In this document: positions 34,880-43,549 of the stretch, piece after piece | Layout: every line of letters begins with the position of its first letter | Numbering within the stretch: the first letter of the stretch is position 1 | Origin: Roseateles amylovorans | GTDB taxonomy: Bacteria; Pseudomonadota; Gammaproteobacteria; Burkholderiales; Burkholderiaceae_C | Reading direction: 5' to 3' | DNA length: 64,000 nt | Assembly (NCBI RefSeq): GCF_025398155.2 | Contig: NZ_CP104562.2 | Coordinates: forward strand, 1,550,001 to 1,614,000 | Notes under the pieces: generated by a model | Database searches by the model: none | What the model was told of the DNA's origin: nothing | Seen by the model: only the letters and a program-made list of their open reading frames with translations | Made by a program: the position numbers and the translations under genes

Positions 34880-35984
34880 TCAGACGCCTTGCTTGAGCGA
34901 GGCGGTGATGAAGCCGTCGAGATCCCCATCCAGCACCTTCTGGGTGTTGGAGGCTTCGACGCTGGTCCGCAGGTCCTTGATGCGGCTCTGGTCCAGCACA
35001 TACGAGCGGATCTGGTGGCCCCAGCCCACATCGGTCTTGCTGTCCTCGAGCTTTTGCTGCTCGACCATGCGCTTCTTCATCTCATGGTCGTACAGCCGCG
35101 AACGCAGCCGGCGCCAGGCGACGTCGCGGTTGCTGTGCTGGCTGCGGCTGTCTTGGCACTGCACCACGATGCCGGTGGGAATGTGGGTCAGGCGCACCGC
35201 CGAATCGGTCTTGTTGATGTGCTGACCACCGGCGCCGCTGGCGCGGTAGGTGTCGGTGCGGACATCGGCCGGATTGATGTCGATCTCGATCGAGTCATCG
35301 ATTTCCGGATAGACAAACAGCGAGGCGAAGCTGGTGTGGCGACCGCCGGAGGAGTCGAACGGGCTCTTGCGCACCAGGCGGTGCACGCCGGATTCGGTGC
35401 GCAGCAGACCGAAGGCGTACTCGCCCTCGACCTTGAGCGTGGCGCTCTTGATGCCGGCGACTTCGTCGTGCGTCAGTTCTTCGATCTCGTACTTGAAGCC
35501 CTTGCGTTCGCAATAGCGCGTGTACTGACGCAGCAGCATGCCGGCCCAGTCGCAGGCCTCGGTGCCGCCGGCGCCGGCCTGGATGTCGATGAAGCAGTTG
35601 CTCGGATCGGCCGGGTTGTTGAACATCCGCCGGAATTCGAGCTGCTCGACGCTTTCGGCGAGCTTGGCCGCATCGGCCTCGATCGTCTGCAGACCGGTGA
35701 CGTCGTTGTCGGCCTTGGACATCTCGAAGAGTTCAAGGTTGTCCGCCAGATTGGTGGTCAGGTGGTTGATCGTCTCGACGACCTGTTCCAGGGTGCGCTT
35801 TTCCTTGCCCAGTTCCTGGGCGCGCTTGGGGTCATTCCAGACGTTGGGGTTCTCCAACGCGGCATTGACCTCATTCAACCGCAGTGCTTTGCGGTCGTAG
35901 TCAAAGGTACCCCCTTAGCGCGTCGGTACGCGCTTGCAGATCGGTCAGGGAGTTCCCGATCGCATTGATTTGTTCGATGTCCAT
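34880..35984 (-). CDS. prfB: Peptide chain release factor 2, with programmed +1 frameshift
   Basis: Release factor of 367 residues that terminates at UAA and UGA. Translation starts at 35984 (MDIEQINAIGNSLTDLQART) and meets an in-frame TGA at 35901-35903 after codon 27. Shifting +1 there continues as DYDRKALRLNEVNAAL to the stop at 34880. The anticodon-like SPF motif (RKSPFDSSGGRHTSF) and the catalytic GGQ (RASGAGGQHINKT) are intact. The shift site is the classic one, so the gene is functional and autoregulated, not broken. Annotation from 35878 alone would miss the first ~35 residues. Confidence 0.97.
35900..35915 (-). promoter_or_regulatory. RF2 programmed frameshift site
   Basis: On the minus strand AGGGGG-TAC-CTT-TGA-C: a Shine-Dalgarno-like AGGGGG three bases before the slippery CTT and a weak TGAC stop context, as in E. 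coli prfB (TAT replaced by TAC). Confidence 0.95.
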
Positions 35985-36132
35985 GGTCTTCTTTGAAGCG
36001 TGGAGACGGCCTGGCGGTCCTGCGTCGGGCCGCTTGCCGCCACTGGCGGGATCGCGATGTCCGCGGCCGACGGCCGGGACAAGCGGCGCATTTTCTCATG
36101 GGGCGGGCAAGGGGGCCGCCTAAGATGGCCGC

Positions 36133-36489
36133 ATGGCCGATTTTCGAGATGTCCCCCAACACGGCGACCCGGTCGGGTCGATGTCGCCGACGGGCGCGCC
36201 GCAGCGTCCCCGCGTGTGGCCGCTGACGCTGTCGCTGCTGGCCCTCTGGGCGAGCGTGACCTTCGGCGTGGCCTGGTTTGCGCGCGATCTCAGCTTCGAT
36301 TTCTTCGGCTGGCCGTTCAGCTTCTGGGTGGGCGCGCAGGGCGGCCTGATCGTCTACTGCCTGATCGTCTGGTACTACGCGCGGACGATGAACCGCCGCG
36401 AGGCCGCCTGGGTGGCGGTGCACGGCGCGGCTCCGCCGCCGGTGGCCCCACCGGCCGAGCCGGTCCGCTCGCGCCCCTCCGAGTTCTGA
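36133..36489 (+). CDS. DUF4212-like small membrane protein (sodium/solute symporter small subunit)
   Basis: Protein of 118 residues with two transmembrane helices (WPLTLSLLALWASVTFGVAWF and FWVGAQGGLIVYCLIVWYYA). The segment DFFGWPFSFWVGAQG followed by YARTMNRRE resembles DUF4212 subunits, which usually precede a large SSS-family symporter subunit. No symporter gene follows here. The Pro/Ala-rich C-terminal tail (VHGAAPPPVAPPAEP) is longer than usual. The gene is divergent from prfB. It may serve a symporter encoded elsewhere or be a leftover. Confidence 0.7.
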   Translation: MADFRDVPQHGDPVGSMSPTGAPQRPRVWPLTLSLLALWASVTFGVAWFARDLSFDFFGWPFSFWVGAQGGLIVYCLIVWYYARTMNRREAAWVAVHGAAPPPVAPPAEPVRSRPSEF

Positions 36490-36557
36490 TCTCGACGGCG
36501 CGTTGCTGGTGAAGCGATTCACCGCCGCTGCGATGCGGGATGCCGGGGTGGCATCCA

Positions 36558-36623
36558 GCGCAGGTCAAGCGCAGGTCAAGCGCAGGTCAAGCGCCGATCA
36601 AGCGCCGATCAATCGCAGGCCAG
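36558..36623. repeat. 11-bp tandem repeat (6 units)
   Basis: Three copies of GCGCAGGTCAA, then two of GCGCCGATCAA, then one degenerate copy (TCGCAGGCCAG) fill 66 bp between the DUF4212 and ParB-like genes. Eleven bp is close to one helical turn, so any bound protein would face one side. Confidence 0.9.
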
Positions 36624-36683
36624 GTTCGGATTGAAGGCGGATCGAGCGTGGATCGAGGGCGGGTCGGGCGGGGACCAGGCCCG

Positions 36684-37553
36684 TCAACCGGCCGAGTGCC
36701 GGGCGGCGCTCAATTGCGCTTGAAGCTCGGTCACTTGGGCGCGCAGCTGGCCGTTTTCCTCCTGCAGGGCGTTGACCTGCGCCCGCAGCAGGGCGATGCG
36801 CGGATCGGCTTCGGGCTCGCCGTCCTCGGTGGTGGCCACGCCCAGCACTTCGACGGCCACCTCGGCCACCGCATCCGAAGCCGGCTTCTTGCCGCCGCGT
36901 GACTCCCGCACCCGCTTGGCCGCTTGACGCAGCTCCTTCTTGCCACCCGCAGCGGCGGCGGCCTGTTCCTCGGCGGGCAGGTCGGCAATCACGGCTGCGG
37001 CGCTGATCGACACCTCACCCGACTTCACCGCAGCAACCAGCTCGGGCGCGGCGGCTTTCTGGATCTTCTCGATCTGGCCCACCGTGGCGCTGCTGATGCG
37101 AGCAGCGCGGGCGATGGCCTCGCGGCTCTTGAGCGGCGGCGGCGGGGGCAGGGCAGCCTCGGGACCGGCGCCGGTCGCGGCCTCGGAGGCACTGGCGTCG
37201 GGCGCGGGATCGTCCAGCACGGCCAGTCGGCGGGTTTCCAGAATCTCCTTCTTGCGCAGCGCCAACACGCCGCGCTGGAAGTCCGACACGCTGCGTCGGC
37301 CGAGATGTTGGTCGATCATCCACAGATGGACGTCTTCCATCGAGGTGAACCGGGTGTTCTGCACCGTCTGGAAGGGCAGGCCGTGCCGGGAGCAGATGCT
37401 GTAGCGGTTGTGGCCGTCGATCAGCACTTCACCCCAGAGCACCAGCGCATCGCGGCAGCCCTCGGCGAGGATGCTGCGTTCCAGGGCGGCGTATTCGTCC
37501 TCGGTCAGCGGGTCGATGTAGGCGCGGAGATCTTCGTTGACGATGATGTTCAT
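36684..37553 (-). CDS. Orphan ParB-like protein (ParB/Srx N-terminal domain plus HTH and coiled coil)
   Basis: Protein of 289 residues. Residues ~8-75 form a ParB/sulfiredoxin-type domain (AYIDPLTEDEYAALERSI, DALVLWGEVLIDGHNRYSICS); its GHNRY fits the GxHRY-type motif. A helix-turn-helix-like stretch follows (KSREAIARAARISSATVGQIEKIQ, SGEVSISAAAVI). The C-terminus is a predicted coiled coil (LLRAQVNALQEENGQLRAQVTELQAQL). There is no ParA partner and the gene is not at a plasmid-like locus. Start at 37553 (MNIIVNEDLRAY); the longer upstream frame is not protein-like. It may be a mobile-element relic or a chromosomal regulator. Confidence 0.8.
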   Translation of the reverse strand: MNIIVNEDLRAYIDPLTEDEYAALERSILAEGCRDALVLWGEVLIDGHNRYSICSRHGLPFQTVQNTRFTSMEDVHLWMIDQHLGRRSVSDFQRGVLALRKKEILETRRLAVLDDPAPDASASEAATGAGPEAALPPPPPLKSREAIARAARISSATVGQIEKIQKAAAPELVAAVKSGEVSISAAAVIADLPAEEQAAAAAGGKKELRQAAKRVRESRGGKKPASDAVAEVAVEVLGVATTEDGEPEADPRIALLRAQVNALQEENGQLRAQVTELQAQLSAARHSAG

Positions 37554-37816
37554 GAGGCGGGAGGAGGAAGAGCCGGGAATGTCGAGAGGGCGGAGGGGCC
37601 GAAAGCACCGAAGAATGACCCGCAAGGACCTTGCGTCCAGCCAGAGCGGACCCAAGATCGACGATGAAAGCACCCAAGGTCGGTGCCGCCGCTTGTGCGA
37701 CACGCGCGCAGCAGCGACGACAACAGAATCAAGGGCCGGCATTCTGCCCAAACTGCTGCGTGACTTCAGCCCGATCTCGGCTTGACACGCGCCCAACTTC
37801 ACACGGAGACCTGTTC

Positions 37817-38338
37817 ATGCACCCCTCACGCTTCGTCGGACCGCTGCTGATCCTGGCCCTGGTGGCCGGCTGCGCGGCACCGTCCGCCTCCTCCAGCGCT
37901 TCCGGCTCCGCCTCATCCGCCACCTCCTCGTCCACCGCCCGGCCGCTGCCGGCGGACGGCCCGTCGCTGCACCGCTGGAGCGATCAGTCCTGGGAGGTGG
38001 CTTCCCTGGGCAGCCGCGATCTGCCGGAGAACGGACCGCGGCCCACCCTGCAGGTGGTCGACGGCATGGCCCAAGGCACCGACGGCTGCAACCGGTATCG
38101 CCAGGCGATCACCACGCCGGCGGACGTGCCGGGCGCGCTGCGGTTCAACCCGTCGGGCGCAGCGACCACTCGCATGGCCTGCGTACCGCCCGGCGATGCC
38201 ATCGCACGGGACTGGCATGCCGCGCTGGCCGCCACCCGCTCGATCCGCGCCGAACGCAGCCGGCTGCTGCTGATCGACGAGGGCGACAACGTGCTGGCCC
38301 GTCTGCGCCCGCAAGCCAAGGCCGGCGCGACCCCATGA
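37817..38338 (+). CDS. META-domain lipoprotein (HslJ-like)
   Basis: Predicted lipoprotein of 173 residues. The signal peptide ends in the lipobox LVAGC (Cys at residue ~19), followed by a Ser/Ala-rich linker of about 25 residues. The META domain then shows SWEVASLGSRDLPENGPRPTL, a central DGCNRYRQAI corresponding to the family GxxGCNRY motif, and TRMAC with the paired cysteine. HslJ-type proteins are outer-membrane or periplasmic and linked to heat or novobiocin stress. GGAG lies ahead of the ATG. The stop overlaps the next gene by 4 bp. Confidence 0.85.
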   Translation: MHPSRFVGPLLILALVAGCAAPSASSSASGSASSATSSSTARPLPADGPSLHRWSDQSWEVASLGSRDLPENGPRPTLQVVDGMAQGTDGCNRYRQAITTPADVPGALRFNPSGAATTRMACVPPGDAIARDWHAALAATRSIRAERSRLLLIDEGDNVLARLRPQAKAGATP

Positions 38339-38790
38339 GTGCGACCGATCTGCTGGAGGGCTGGGACCTTCCCGGCCCGTACCGGCTCACGGTCAGCCCT
38401 CAGGCGGCCGACATCGACGGCCTGAACCACACCAACAACGCGGTCTACGTGCAGTGGTGCGAGCGGGTGGCCTGGGCGCATTCGGAGGCGCTGGGCCTGA
38501 GCCTCGATGACTACCGCCGACTCGATCGAGCGATGGCCATCCGCCACGGCGGCTACGACTATCTGCTGCCGTCGTTCGAAGGCGAGTCGCTGGTGCTGGG
38601 CACCTGGCTTACCGCCGGCGACGGCAAGCTGTCGATGGAGCGACGTTTCCAGCTGCGCCGCGCCAGCGATGGGCAAACCTTGATGCGGGGCCGCTGGGAC
38701 CTGGTCTGCATCGAGATCAGCACCGGTCGACCGCGCCGCATGCCGCCGGAGTTCGTCTCGATCTACCAGGCGGTGGTGGTGCCCGCCTGA
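38335..38790 (+). CDS. Acyl-CoA thioesterase, 4HBT hotdog fold
   Basis: Protein of 151 residues with a single hotdog domain. The segment ADIDGLNHTNNAVYVQWCERVAWAHSEALG matches the 4-hydroxybenzoyl-CoA thioesterase signature; the catalytic Asp of this subfamily (usual D-x-x-x-HVNN) appears as D-G-L-N-HTNN. It would hydrolyse acyl-CoA or related thioesters in the cytoplasm; the substrate is unknown. Translation is coupled to the META lipoprotein gene (ATGA), although no functional link is evident. Confidence 0.85.
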   Translation: MSATDLLEGWDLPGPYRLTVSPQAADIDGLNHTNNAVYVQWCERVAWAHSEALGLSLDDYRRLDRAMAIRHGGYDYLLPSFEGESLVLGTWLTAGDGKLSMERRFQLRRASDGQTLMRGRWDLVCIEISTGRPRRMPPEFVSIYQAVVVPA

Positions 38791-38842
38791 CGCTGCCTGC
38801 GCGTCTGCTCGACCGGGCGCGCAGTGGCGCGCCGCACGGTGC

Positions 38843-39745
38843 TCAGCCCAGGAAGGCCTGCACCTCGCGCGCCAGTGCGTCCGGCTGGTCGTGGTGCAGC
38901 ATGTGTCCGGCCTGCTGCAGGGTCACACGCTGCAACTGCGGCACCACGCTCAACCGGGTCTCGAAGTCCTCCCGCGGATAGCGGTTGCCCCACCATTGGC
39001 TGATGTTGGTCTCGCTGCCCTCGACCCACAGCGTGGGCGCTTCGATGCGGGACCAGCAGGCCAGCGCCTCGGCGCGGCGATACAGCACCGGATTGGTCCG
39101 CTTGTGGGCCGGGTCGCCCAGGATGTGCCAGCGCCCATCGTCCCGACGCTGGGACCAGTGCGGCGCCAGCCAGGCGGCCTTGTCCGGCGCCAGCCGCGGG
39201 TTGGTCTTCATCAGGCGATCGACCACGCCCCCGAGATCGTCATAGGTCTTCAGGTGTTGCGGCTGCTTCAGTTCATCCAGCCATTCGGCCAGGCGGGCCG
39301 GCGCCATCTCCGGGATGGTTTCCGGCAGGCCGAAGCCTTCCAGGTTGATGAGCTTGCGAAGCCGCTGCGGACGCACGCCGGCATAGGTCATCACGATGTT
39401 GCCGCCCATGCTGTGGCCCAGCAGGTCCACCGGAGCGTCGGGACTGACCGCATCCAGCAGCGCATCCAGATCGCCTAGATAGTCCGGGAACCAGTAGGCA
39501 TCGCCGCCGGAGCTGTCGGTCAGGCCGAAGCCGCGCCAGTCCATGGCCAGCACCGAGCGGTCCTCGCGAAACGCATCCACCATGAACTGGAAGGACGCGC
39601 CCACATCCATCCAGCCGTGCAGCATCACCAGCAGCGGCCGCGAGCCGTCCGGCGGCGGCCCCCAGCGCATCACATGGTGGCGAAGGCCGCGCAGCGTCAG
39701 GAATTCGCTGCGGTGCGGTCGGCGGGCGTCATAGGCGGTGCTCAT
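38843..39745 (-). CDS. Alpha/beta hydrolase
   Basis: Serine hydrolase of 300 residues. The nucleophile elbow is GHSMGGNIVM (Ser near residue 112). The oxyanion region LVMLHGWMDVGASFQFMVDAF and the motif DWRGFGLTDSSG precede it, and the late HMLHHDQPDALA supplies the catalytic His. No signal peptide is evident. The fold is certain but the substrate is not; esterase or haloalkane-dehalogenase-like activities are possible. It converges with the thioesterase gene and is divergent from the acetyltransferase gene. Confidence 0.9.
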   Translation of the reverse strand: MSTAYDARRPHRSEFLTLRGLRHHVMRWGPPPDGSRPLLVMLHGWMDVGASFQFMVDAFREDRSVLAMDWRGFGLTDSSGGDAYWFPDYLGDLDALLDAVSPDAPVDLLGHSMGGNIVMTYAGVRPQRLRKLINLEGFGLPETIPEMAPARLAEWLDELKQPQHLKTYDDLGGVVDRLMKTNPRLAPDKAAWLAPHWSQRRDDGRWHILGDPAHKRTNPVLYRRAEALACWSRIEAPTLWVEGSETNISQWWGNRYPREDFETRLSVVPQLQRVTLQQAGHMLHHDQPDALAREVQAFLG

Positions 39746-39872
39746 GGAGCGGCACTTTACGGCGCGGCGATGCGGCGCGCTTTCGCCATGGAGACAATGC
39801 GGCCCATCCGTCGATCGACCGTTCCGTCGACACCTCCCCGGTGAACGTCACCCCTGCCAGAGATTCCTCGCC

Positions 39873-40502
39873 ATGACCGCTGCTTCCACGCCTTCATCGT
39901 CCAACGCGCCATCGAACCTGGCTGCCGGTGCTGCCCCAGCGGCGGACGCCATCCACTCGGCTGCGACCACCGCGGCGCCCGTCGGCCCCGCGGCATCGCC
40001 TCCCGACGCATCGAACGCCTACACGTTGCGCGCGGCCCGTCCCGAGGACGTGCCGGCGCTGGTCGGACTCATTGGCGAACTGGCCGAGTTCGAAAGCCTC
40101 ACCCACCTGCTGGAAGTCACCGCCGACAAGCTGCATCCCCATCTCTTCGGCGAGCGTCCGGTGGCCGAGGCGCTGGTGGCCGAGCATGCGAGCGGCGGCG
40201 TCGTGGCCTTCGCGCTGACCTTCACCAACTTCTCCACCTTCCTCGCCAAGCCCGGCCTGTATCTGGAGGACCTGTATGTGCAGCCGGCCCATCGCGGGGC
40301 CGGCCTCGGTCAGCGGATGCTGACGAGGCTGGCGCAGACCGCCATCGCGCGCGGCTATGGCCGCTTCGAGTGGTGCGTGCTGGACTGGAATGAGGATGCC
40401 ATCCGCTTCTACCAGCGCATGGGCGCGACGATCATGCCGGATTGGCGCCTGTGCCGGCTCGCCGGCGATGCGCTGTCGGCGTTCGGCGAGACGTCGGCCT
40501 GA
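39873..40502 (+). CDS. GNAT-family N-acetyltransferase
   Basis: Protein of about 209 residues. An Ala/Ser/Pro-rich N-terminal extension (~50 residues) precedes a GNAT domain. The acetyl-CoA binding loop is VQPAHRGAGLGQRMLTRLA (the R/Q-x-x-G-x-G/A motif). GLYLEDLYV and RFEWCVLDWNEDAIRFYQRMGA are typical of diamine (spermidine/spermine-type) acetyltransferase relatives. The ATG at 39873 is the last before the domain; the frame is open upstream without protein-like features. Substrate not determinable. Confidence 0.9.
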   Translation: MTAASTPSSSNAPSNLAAGAAPAADAIHSAATTAAPVGPAASPPDASNAYTLRAARPEDVPALVGLIGELAEFESLTHLLEVTADKLHPHLFGERPVAEALVAEHASGGVVAFALTFTNFSTFLAKPGLYLEDLYVQPAHRGAGLGQRMLTRLAQTAIARGYGRFEWCVLDWNEDAIRFYQRMGATIMPDWRLCRLAGDALSAFGETSA

Positions 40503-40718
40503 GCGGGGCCGGGGCTCAGGCCGAGTTCGGTTTGAGCGCGTCCTGAGTTCGGCGCGATCGGCCAGGGATCGGCCTGCGATCGGGGTGATCGCTGCCTGGG
40601 CGCGGGCGCATGGCGCGTCTGCGCGCGGGTTGCGTGCGGTGGGGCACAGACCGCCGACGGCGGGGCGCCCATAGTGGCGATGAACGGCATCCGCGACACC
40701 CCAACGAAAGGCGCCCGC

Positions 40719-40967
40719 ATGAATGCACTCATCCTGCTGATGGCGGGCACGCTGGCCGTGCTGGGCGCGGTGCTGTTCTCCGAGCACTTCATCGGCTGGG
40801 GCCTGGCCATCTGGGTGGCCGCGGCCGTGCTGTCCCAATCCCTGTTCATGGTGGAGGTTTGGCGTGAATACCGCCGGCCCGGCGCCGTGCCGAGGTCCTT
40901 GATCCATGCGGTGATGACCTGCCTTCAGCGGATCTGGGGCTCGCGCGCGCCACGCAAGAACGGCTGA
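40719..40967 (+). CDS. Small two-helix membrane protein
   Basis: Protein of 82 residues, family not recognised. Two hydrophobic helices (NALILLMAGTLAVLGAVLF and IGWGLAIWVAAAVLSQSLF) lead to a basic C-terminal tail ending SRAPRKNG. The start at 40719 has AAAGG at proper spacing; an in-frame ATG at 40674 would add 15 polar residues. The gene precedes a universal stress protein on the same strand, with ~170 bp between. Confidence 0.65.
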   Translation: MNALILLMAGTLAVLGAVLFSEHFIGWGLAIWVAAAVLSQSLFMVEVWREYRRPGAVPRSLIHAVMTCLQRIWGSRAPRKNG

Positions 40968-41139
40968 GCCCCCACGGCGTCAGCGCCGGCACAGCATGGC
41001 GAGGGCAGACCCCCTGGCCGATGCCAAGCCGATTCACGCGCCACATGGGCGGCGTCATTCCGCCTATACGCGCATCCGCCTTTCCGTCTATCCGCTCCTT
41101 CGTCCATCCACTCACCCTTCATTCGCCAGGAGGCGCCCC

Positions 41140-41607
41140 ATGGTCGACACCATCCTCGTGCCCATCGACGGCAGCGCGGCCGCCGATTTCGGATTCCAGC
41201 AGGCCCTGGCCCTGGCGCGACCGCTCAATGCACGGCTGGTGCTGCTGCACGTGGTGGATGTCGAGCCGATGTTCCTGCAGGGTGTGGGCGATCTCAAGGA
41301 CTACCGAAAGAACCTGCGGGACTACGGCGAAGAGATCCTCGCCACGGCCGCGGTCGCCGCACAGGACCAGGGCGTGCAGGTCTCCTACTATCTGCGCGAG
41401 ACGGTGGAATCGAGCCCGGCCTCGACCATCGTTGCCGAGGCGGTCCGGCAGCATTGCGGCCTGATCGTCATGGGCACGCATGGCCGCCGGCGGCTGAGCC
41501 GCCTGGCCCTCGGCGGGGATGCGGAACTGGTGCTGCGAGACAGCACGGTGCCGGTGATGTTCGTCCGGGCGCCGGCCAAGACCGGCCTGGGCACGTCGCA
41601 AGCCTAG
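41140..41607 (+). CDS. Universal stress protein (UspA family)
   Basis: Cytoplasmic protein of 155 residues with one Usp domain. It starts MVDTILVPIDGSAAADFG, has the central LVLLHVVDVEP, and ends with the ATP-binding type motif GTHGRRRLSRLALGGDAELVLRDSTVPVMFVR (G-2x-G-9x-G-type loop). Such proteins bind ATP and support survival in starvation, hypoxia or oxidative stress. AGGAGG precedes the ATG. The upstream frame extension is not conserved in character. Confidence 0.93.
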   Translation: MVDTILVPIDGSAAADFGFQQALALARPLNARLVLLHVVDVEPMFLQGVGDLKDYRKNLRDYGEEILATAAVAAQDQGVQVSYYLRETVESSPASTIVAEAVRQHCGLIVMGTHGRRRLSRLALGGDAELVLRDSTVPVMFVRAPAKTGLGTSQA

Positions 41608-41631
41608 TCGGCGCCGTACGGCATGACGGGA

Positions 41632-42309
41632 TCAGGTCTGCGCCTGCAGCCGCTCCCAATAACCGGCCTGGGCGTAGCTGCGATGCAGCCGGGCCTCGTA
41701 GTCCCGGTCGATCGATCCCACATCCTGGAAGGACGGGCTGCCCTGGATCTGCGCCCGGGTGAGTCCCACGCGGATGACTTTGGCCGCGGCGTCGATGCCG
41801 TCGGTCCAGCGCACGCCGATGAGCACCCGATGGCCGCCTTGCCACCAGGCGCTGGTGTCGACCATGAAGTAGCGCAGCGTCCAGTCGGTGTCGTCGAAGA
41901 CGATGTCGTGCACTGCACCGAGGAAGTCCTGACCGCTGCCCACTGAAAAGCCCTGGAGGTCGATGTCGCTGTAGAGCGCGGCCCGTTCAGGCCACGATGG
42001 CACTTGTTCGTAATGCAGCATGGCGGCATGCGTCTGCTGCGGCGTCACCTCCTGCAGCGGATGCAGGGTCGGGCCGGTGCGGATCACCCGGCGGCTCAGG
42101 TCGAGGTGCATGCTGCCGGCGGTGATGGGCTGGATCAGCATCGACGGCACCACCAACACCCGGCGACCGAGCAGCCAGGGGCTGGTGCGGACCACGAGAA
42201 AACGCAGTCGCCAGGCCTGATCGTCGAACAGGGCCTGGCTCACATGGCCGATGTCGCCGTCATTGCCAGTGATCTTGGTGCGGTGCAGGGCGCTGAGGCT
42301 GTTGAGCAT
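41632..42309 (-). CDS. PRC-barrel domain protein
   Basis: Protein of 225 residues with two PRC-barrel-like halves: residues ~8-75 (KITGNDGDIGHVSQALFDDQAWRLRFLVV) and ~120-190 (DFLGAVHDIVFDDTDWTLRYFMVDTSAWWQGGHRVLIG). PRC barrels occur in photosynthetic reaction centre H subunits and in RimM-like proteins; stand-alone versions have unknown, often stress-related, roles. There is no signal peptide or membrane helix. It lies on the same strand as the small basic protein just upstream and between stress genes. Confidence 0.85.
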   Translation of the reverse strand: MLNSLSALHRTKITGNDGDIGHVSQALFDDQAWRLRFLVVRTSPWLLGRRVLVVPSMLIQPITAGSMHLDLSRRVIRTGPTLHPLQEVTPQQTHAAMLHYEQVPSWPERAALYSDIDLQGFSVGSGQDFLGAVHDIVFDDTDWTLRYFMVDTSAWWQGGHRVLIGVRWTDGIDAAAKVIRVGLTRAQIQGSPSFQDVGSIDRDYEARLHRSYAQAGYWERLQAQT

Positions 42310-42423
42310 GGTTCGATCCGATGACGTGTGGCGTACGCCTGTCCGCCCGGGTCCCTGCCTGGGCGGTGCGAGCGGAACGAGGCACCGAAGAGGAGGGCCA
42401 GGAGCCAGCTGCGGCGCGGTGGC

Positions 42424-42558
42424 CTAGCGCTTGTTGTCCCGGCGTGGCCCCGTGGCCGGATCGTGCAGCGCCCCCGGTGCCGCCTGCACTGGCAGGGGCG
42501 GTGGCGTCGGCTTCTTGGGCTTCTTGGCTTCCTTGTTGCCGCGTTGATGCTTGGTCAT
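42424..42558 (-). CDS. Small basic protein (44 residues)
   Basis: A very short gene: MTKHQRGNKEAKKPKKPTPP, continuing to ...DPATGPRRDNKR. The KGNKEAKKPKK-type core is, to my recollection, a repeatedly seen short protein in betaproteobacteria. AAGGA lies about 6 nt before the ATG. The highly charged, proline-rich, probably disordered product may bind nucleic acid; that is inference. It is encoded on the strand of the PRC-barrel gene, ~115 bp upstream of it, and divergent from the Crp/Fnr gene. Confidence 0.65.
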   Translation of the reverse strand: MTKHQRGNKEAKKPKKPTPPPLPVQAAPGALHDPATGPRRDNKR

Positions 42559-42820
42559 GAGGGTCCTTGGTGAGTGGCTTGGCGCCGAGGCAAGATGCGT
42601 AGGCATCGGGGTTCGGCTCAGCGTGCAACCAATGGCGCCGTTCGTCGGTGCGCAAGCGCACGTAGCGCTGGAGAGATTGATCAGCGCTGACGGAGAAAAG
42701 CGCTGCAGTGCGGGGCCACCCGACCCAATCGATGGCGATGAGCGACCTATACTCGATCGAATCGAACCATTCCGATCCATCGAGGCGACTCGACAACCGA
42801 TCACACCCACTGGGAGGCGA

Positions 42821-43549
42821 ATGGTCACCAGCCTTGAGGCGCGCAAGAATCAGTTGTTGGCGGCATTGCCTGAGCATGAATTGGCGCGATGGCTGCCCGA
42901 CCTGGAGCCGGTCGACATGCCCCTGGGACAGGTGCTGTATGAATCGGGCGGACGACTCTCGCATGTCTACTTTCCGATCGATTGCATCGTCTCTTTGCTG
43001 TATGTGCTGGAGGACGGCGGATCGGCAGAGATCTCGGTCGTGGGCTTCGAGGGCGTGGTCGGTGTCTCGCTCTTCATGGGCGGACAGACGACCCCCAGTC
43101 GGGCCGTGGTGCAGAGTGCCGGCCGACTGCTTCGATTGCGTGCCGACCTGATGCTGCTGGAATTCAATCGTGCCGGCAGTGCGATGCATCTGCTGCTGCG
43201 ATACACCCAGGCCTTGCTCACCCAGATGTCGCAGACGGCGGTCTGCAATCGGCACCATGCGCTGGATCAGCAGTTGTGCCGATGGCTGCTGCTGAGCCTG
43301 GACCGGCTTCACGGCGTGGATCTGGTGATGACGCAGGAGCTCATCGCCAACATGCTGGGCGTGCGCCGTGAAGGCGTCACCGAGGCGGCTGGCAATCTCC
43401 AGGCCGCCGGACTCATCAACTACCGACGCGGCCACATCACCGTGCTGGACCGGGCTGGCCTGGAGCGACGCACCTGCGAGTGCTATGCGGTGGTCAAGCG
43501 CGAATACGACCGCCTGCTGTCGCTGCTGCCACCGTCGCCGCACACCTGA
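42821..43549 (+). CDS. Crp/Fnr-family transcriptional regulator
   Basis: Regulator of 242 residues. Residues ~25-140 form a cyclic-nucleotide-binding-like beta roll (VLYESGGRLSHVYFPIDCIVSLLYVLEDGGSAEISVVGFEGVVGVSLFMGG); it lacks the cysteine set of FNR and the cAMP-site signature of CRP. The C-terminal winged helix contains MTQELIANMLGVRREGVTEAAGNLQAAGLI. GGGAGG precedes the ATG at 42821. Position beside UspA, PRC-barrel and KaiC-like genes suggests control of a stress set; the effector is unknown. Confidence 0.9.
   Translation: MVTSLEARKNQLLAALPEHELARWLPDLEPVDMPLGQVLYESGGRLSHVYFPIDCIVSLLYVLEDGGSAEISVVGFEGVVGVSLFMGGQTTPSRAVVQSAGRLLRLRADLMLLEFNRAGSAMHLLLRYTQALLTQMSQTAVCNRHHALDQQLCRWLLLSLDRLHGVDLVMTQELIANMLGVRREGVTEAAGNLQAAGLINYRRGHITVLDRAGLERRTCECYAVVKREYDRLLSLLPPSPHT

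Noticed and set aside
34880..35878. prfB annotated as starting at 35878
   Set aside because: Loses the conserved N-terminus; the frameshift model restores the normal RF2 length.
31838..35968. 1376-residue open frame on the + strand
   Set aside because: Runs antisense through pepN and prfB, both certain genes; length reflects scarcity of stop codons at high GC.
42551..42820. N-terminal extension of the Crp/Fnr gene
   Set aside because: Not conserved in character; a good ribosome-binding site precedes the ATG at 42821.
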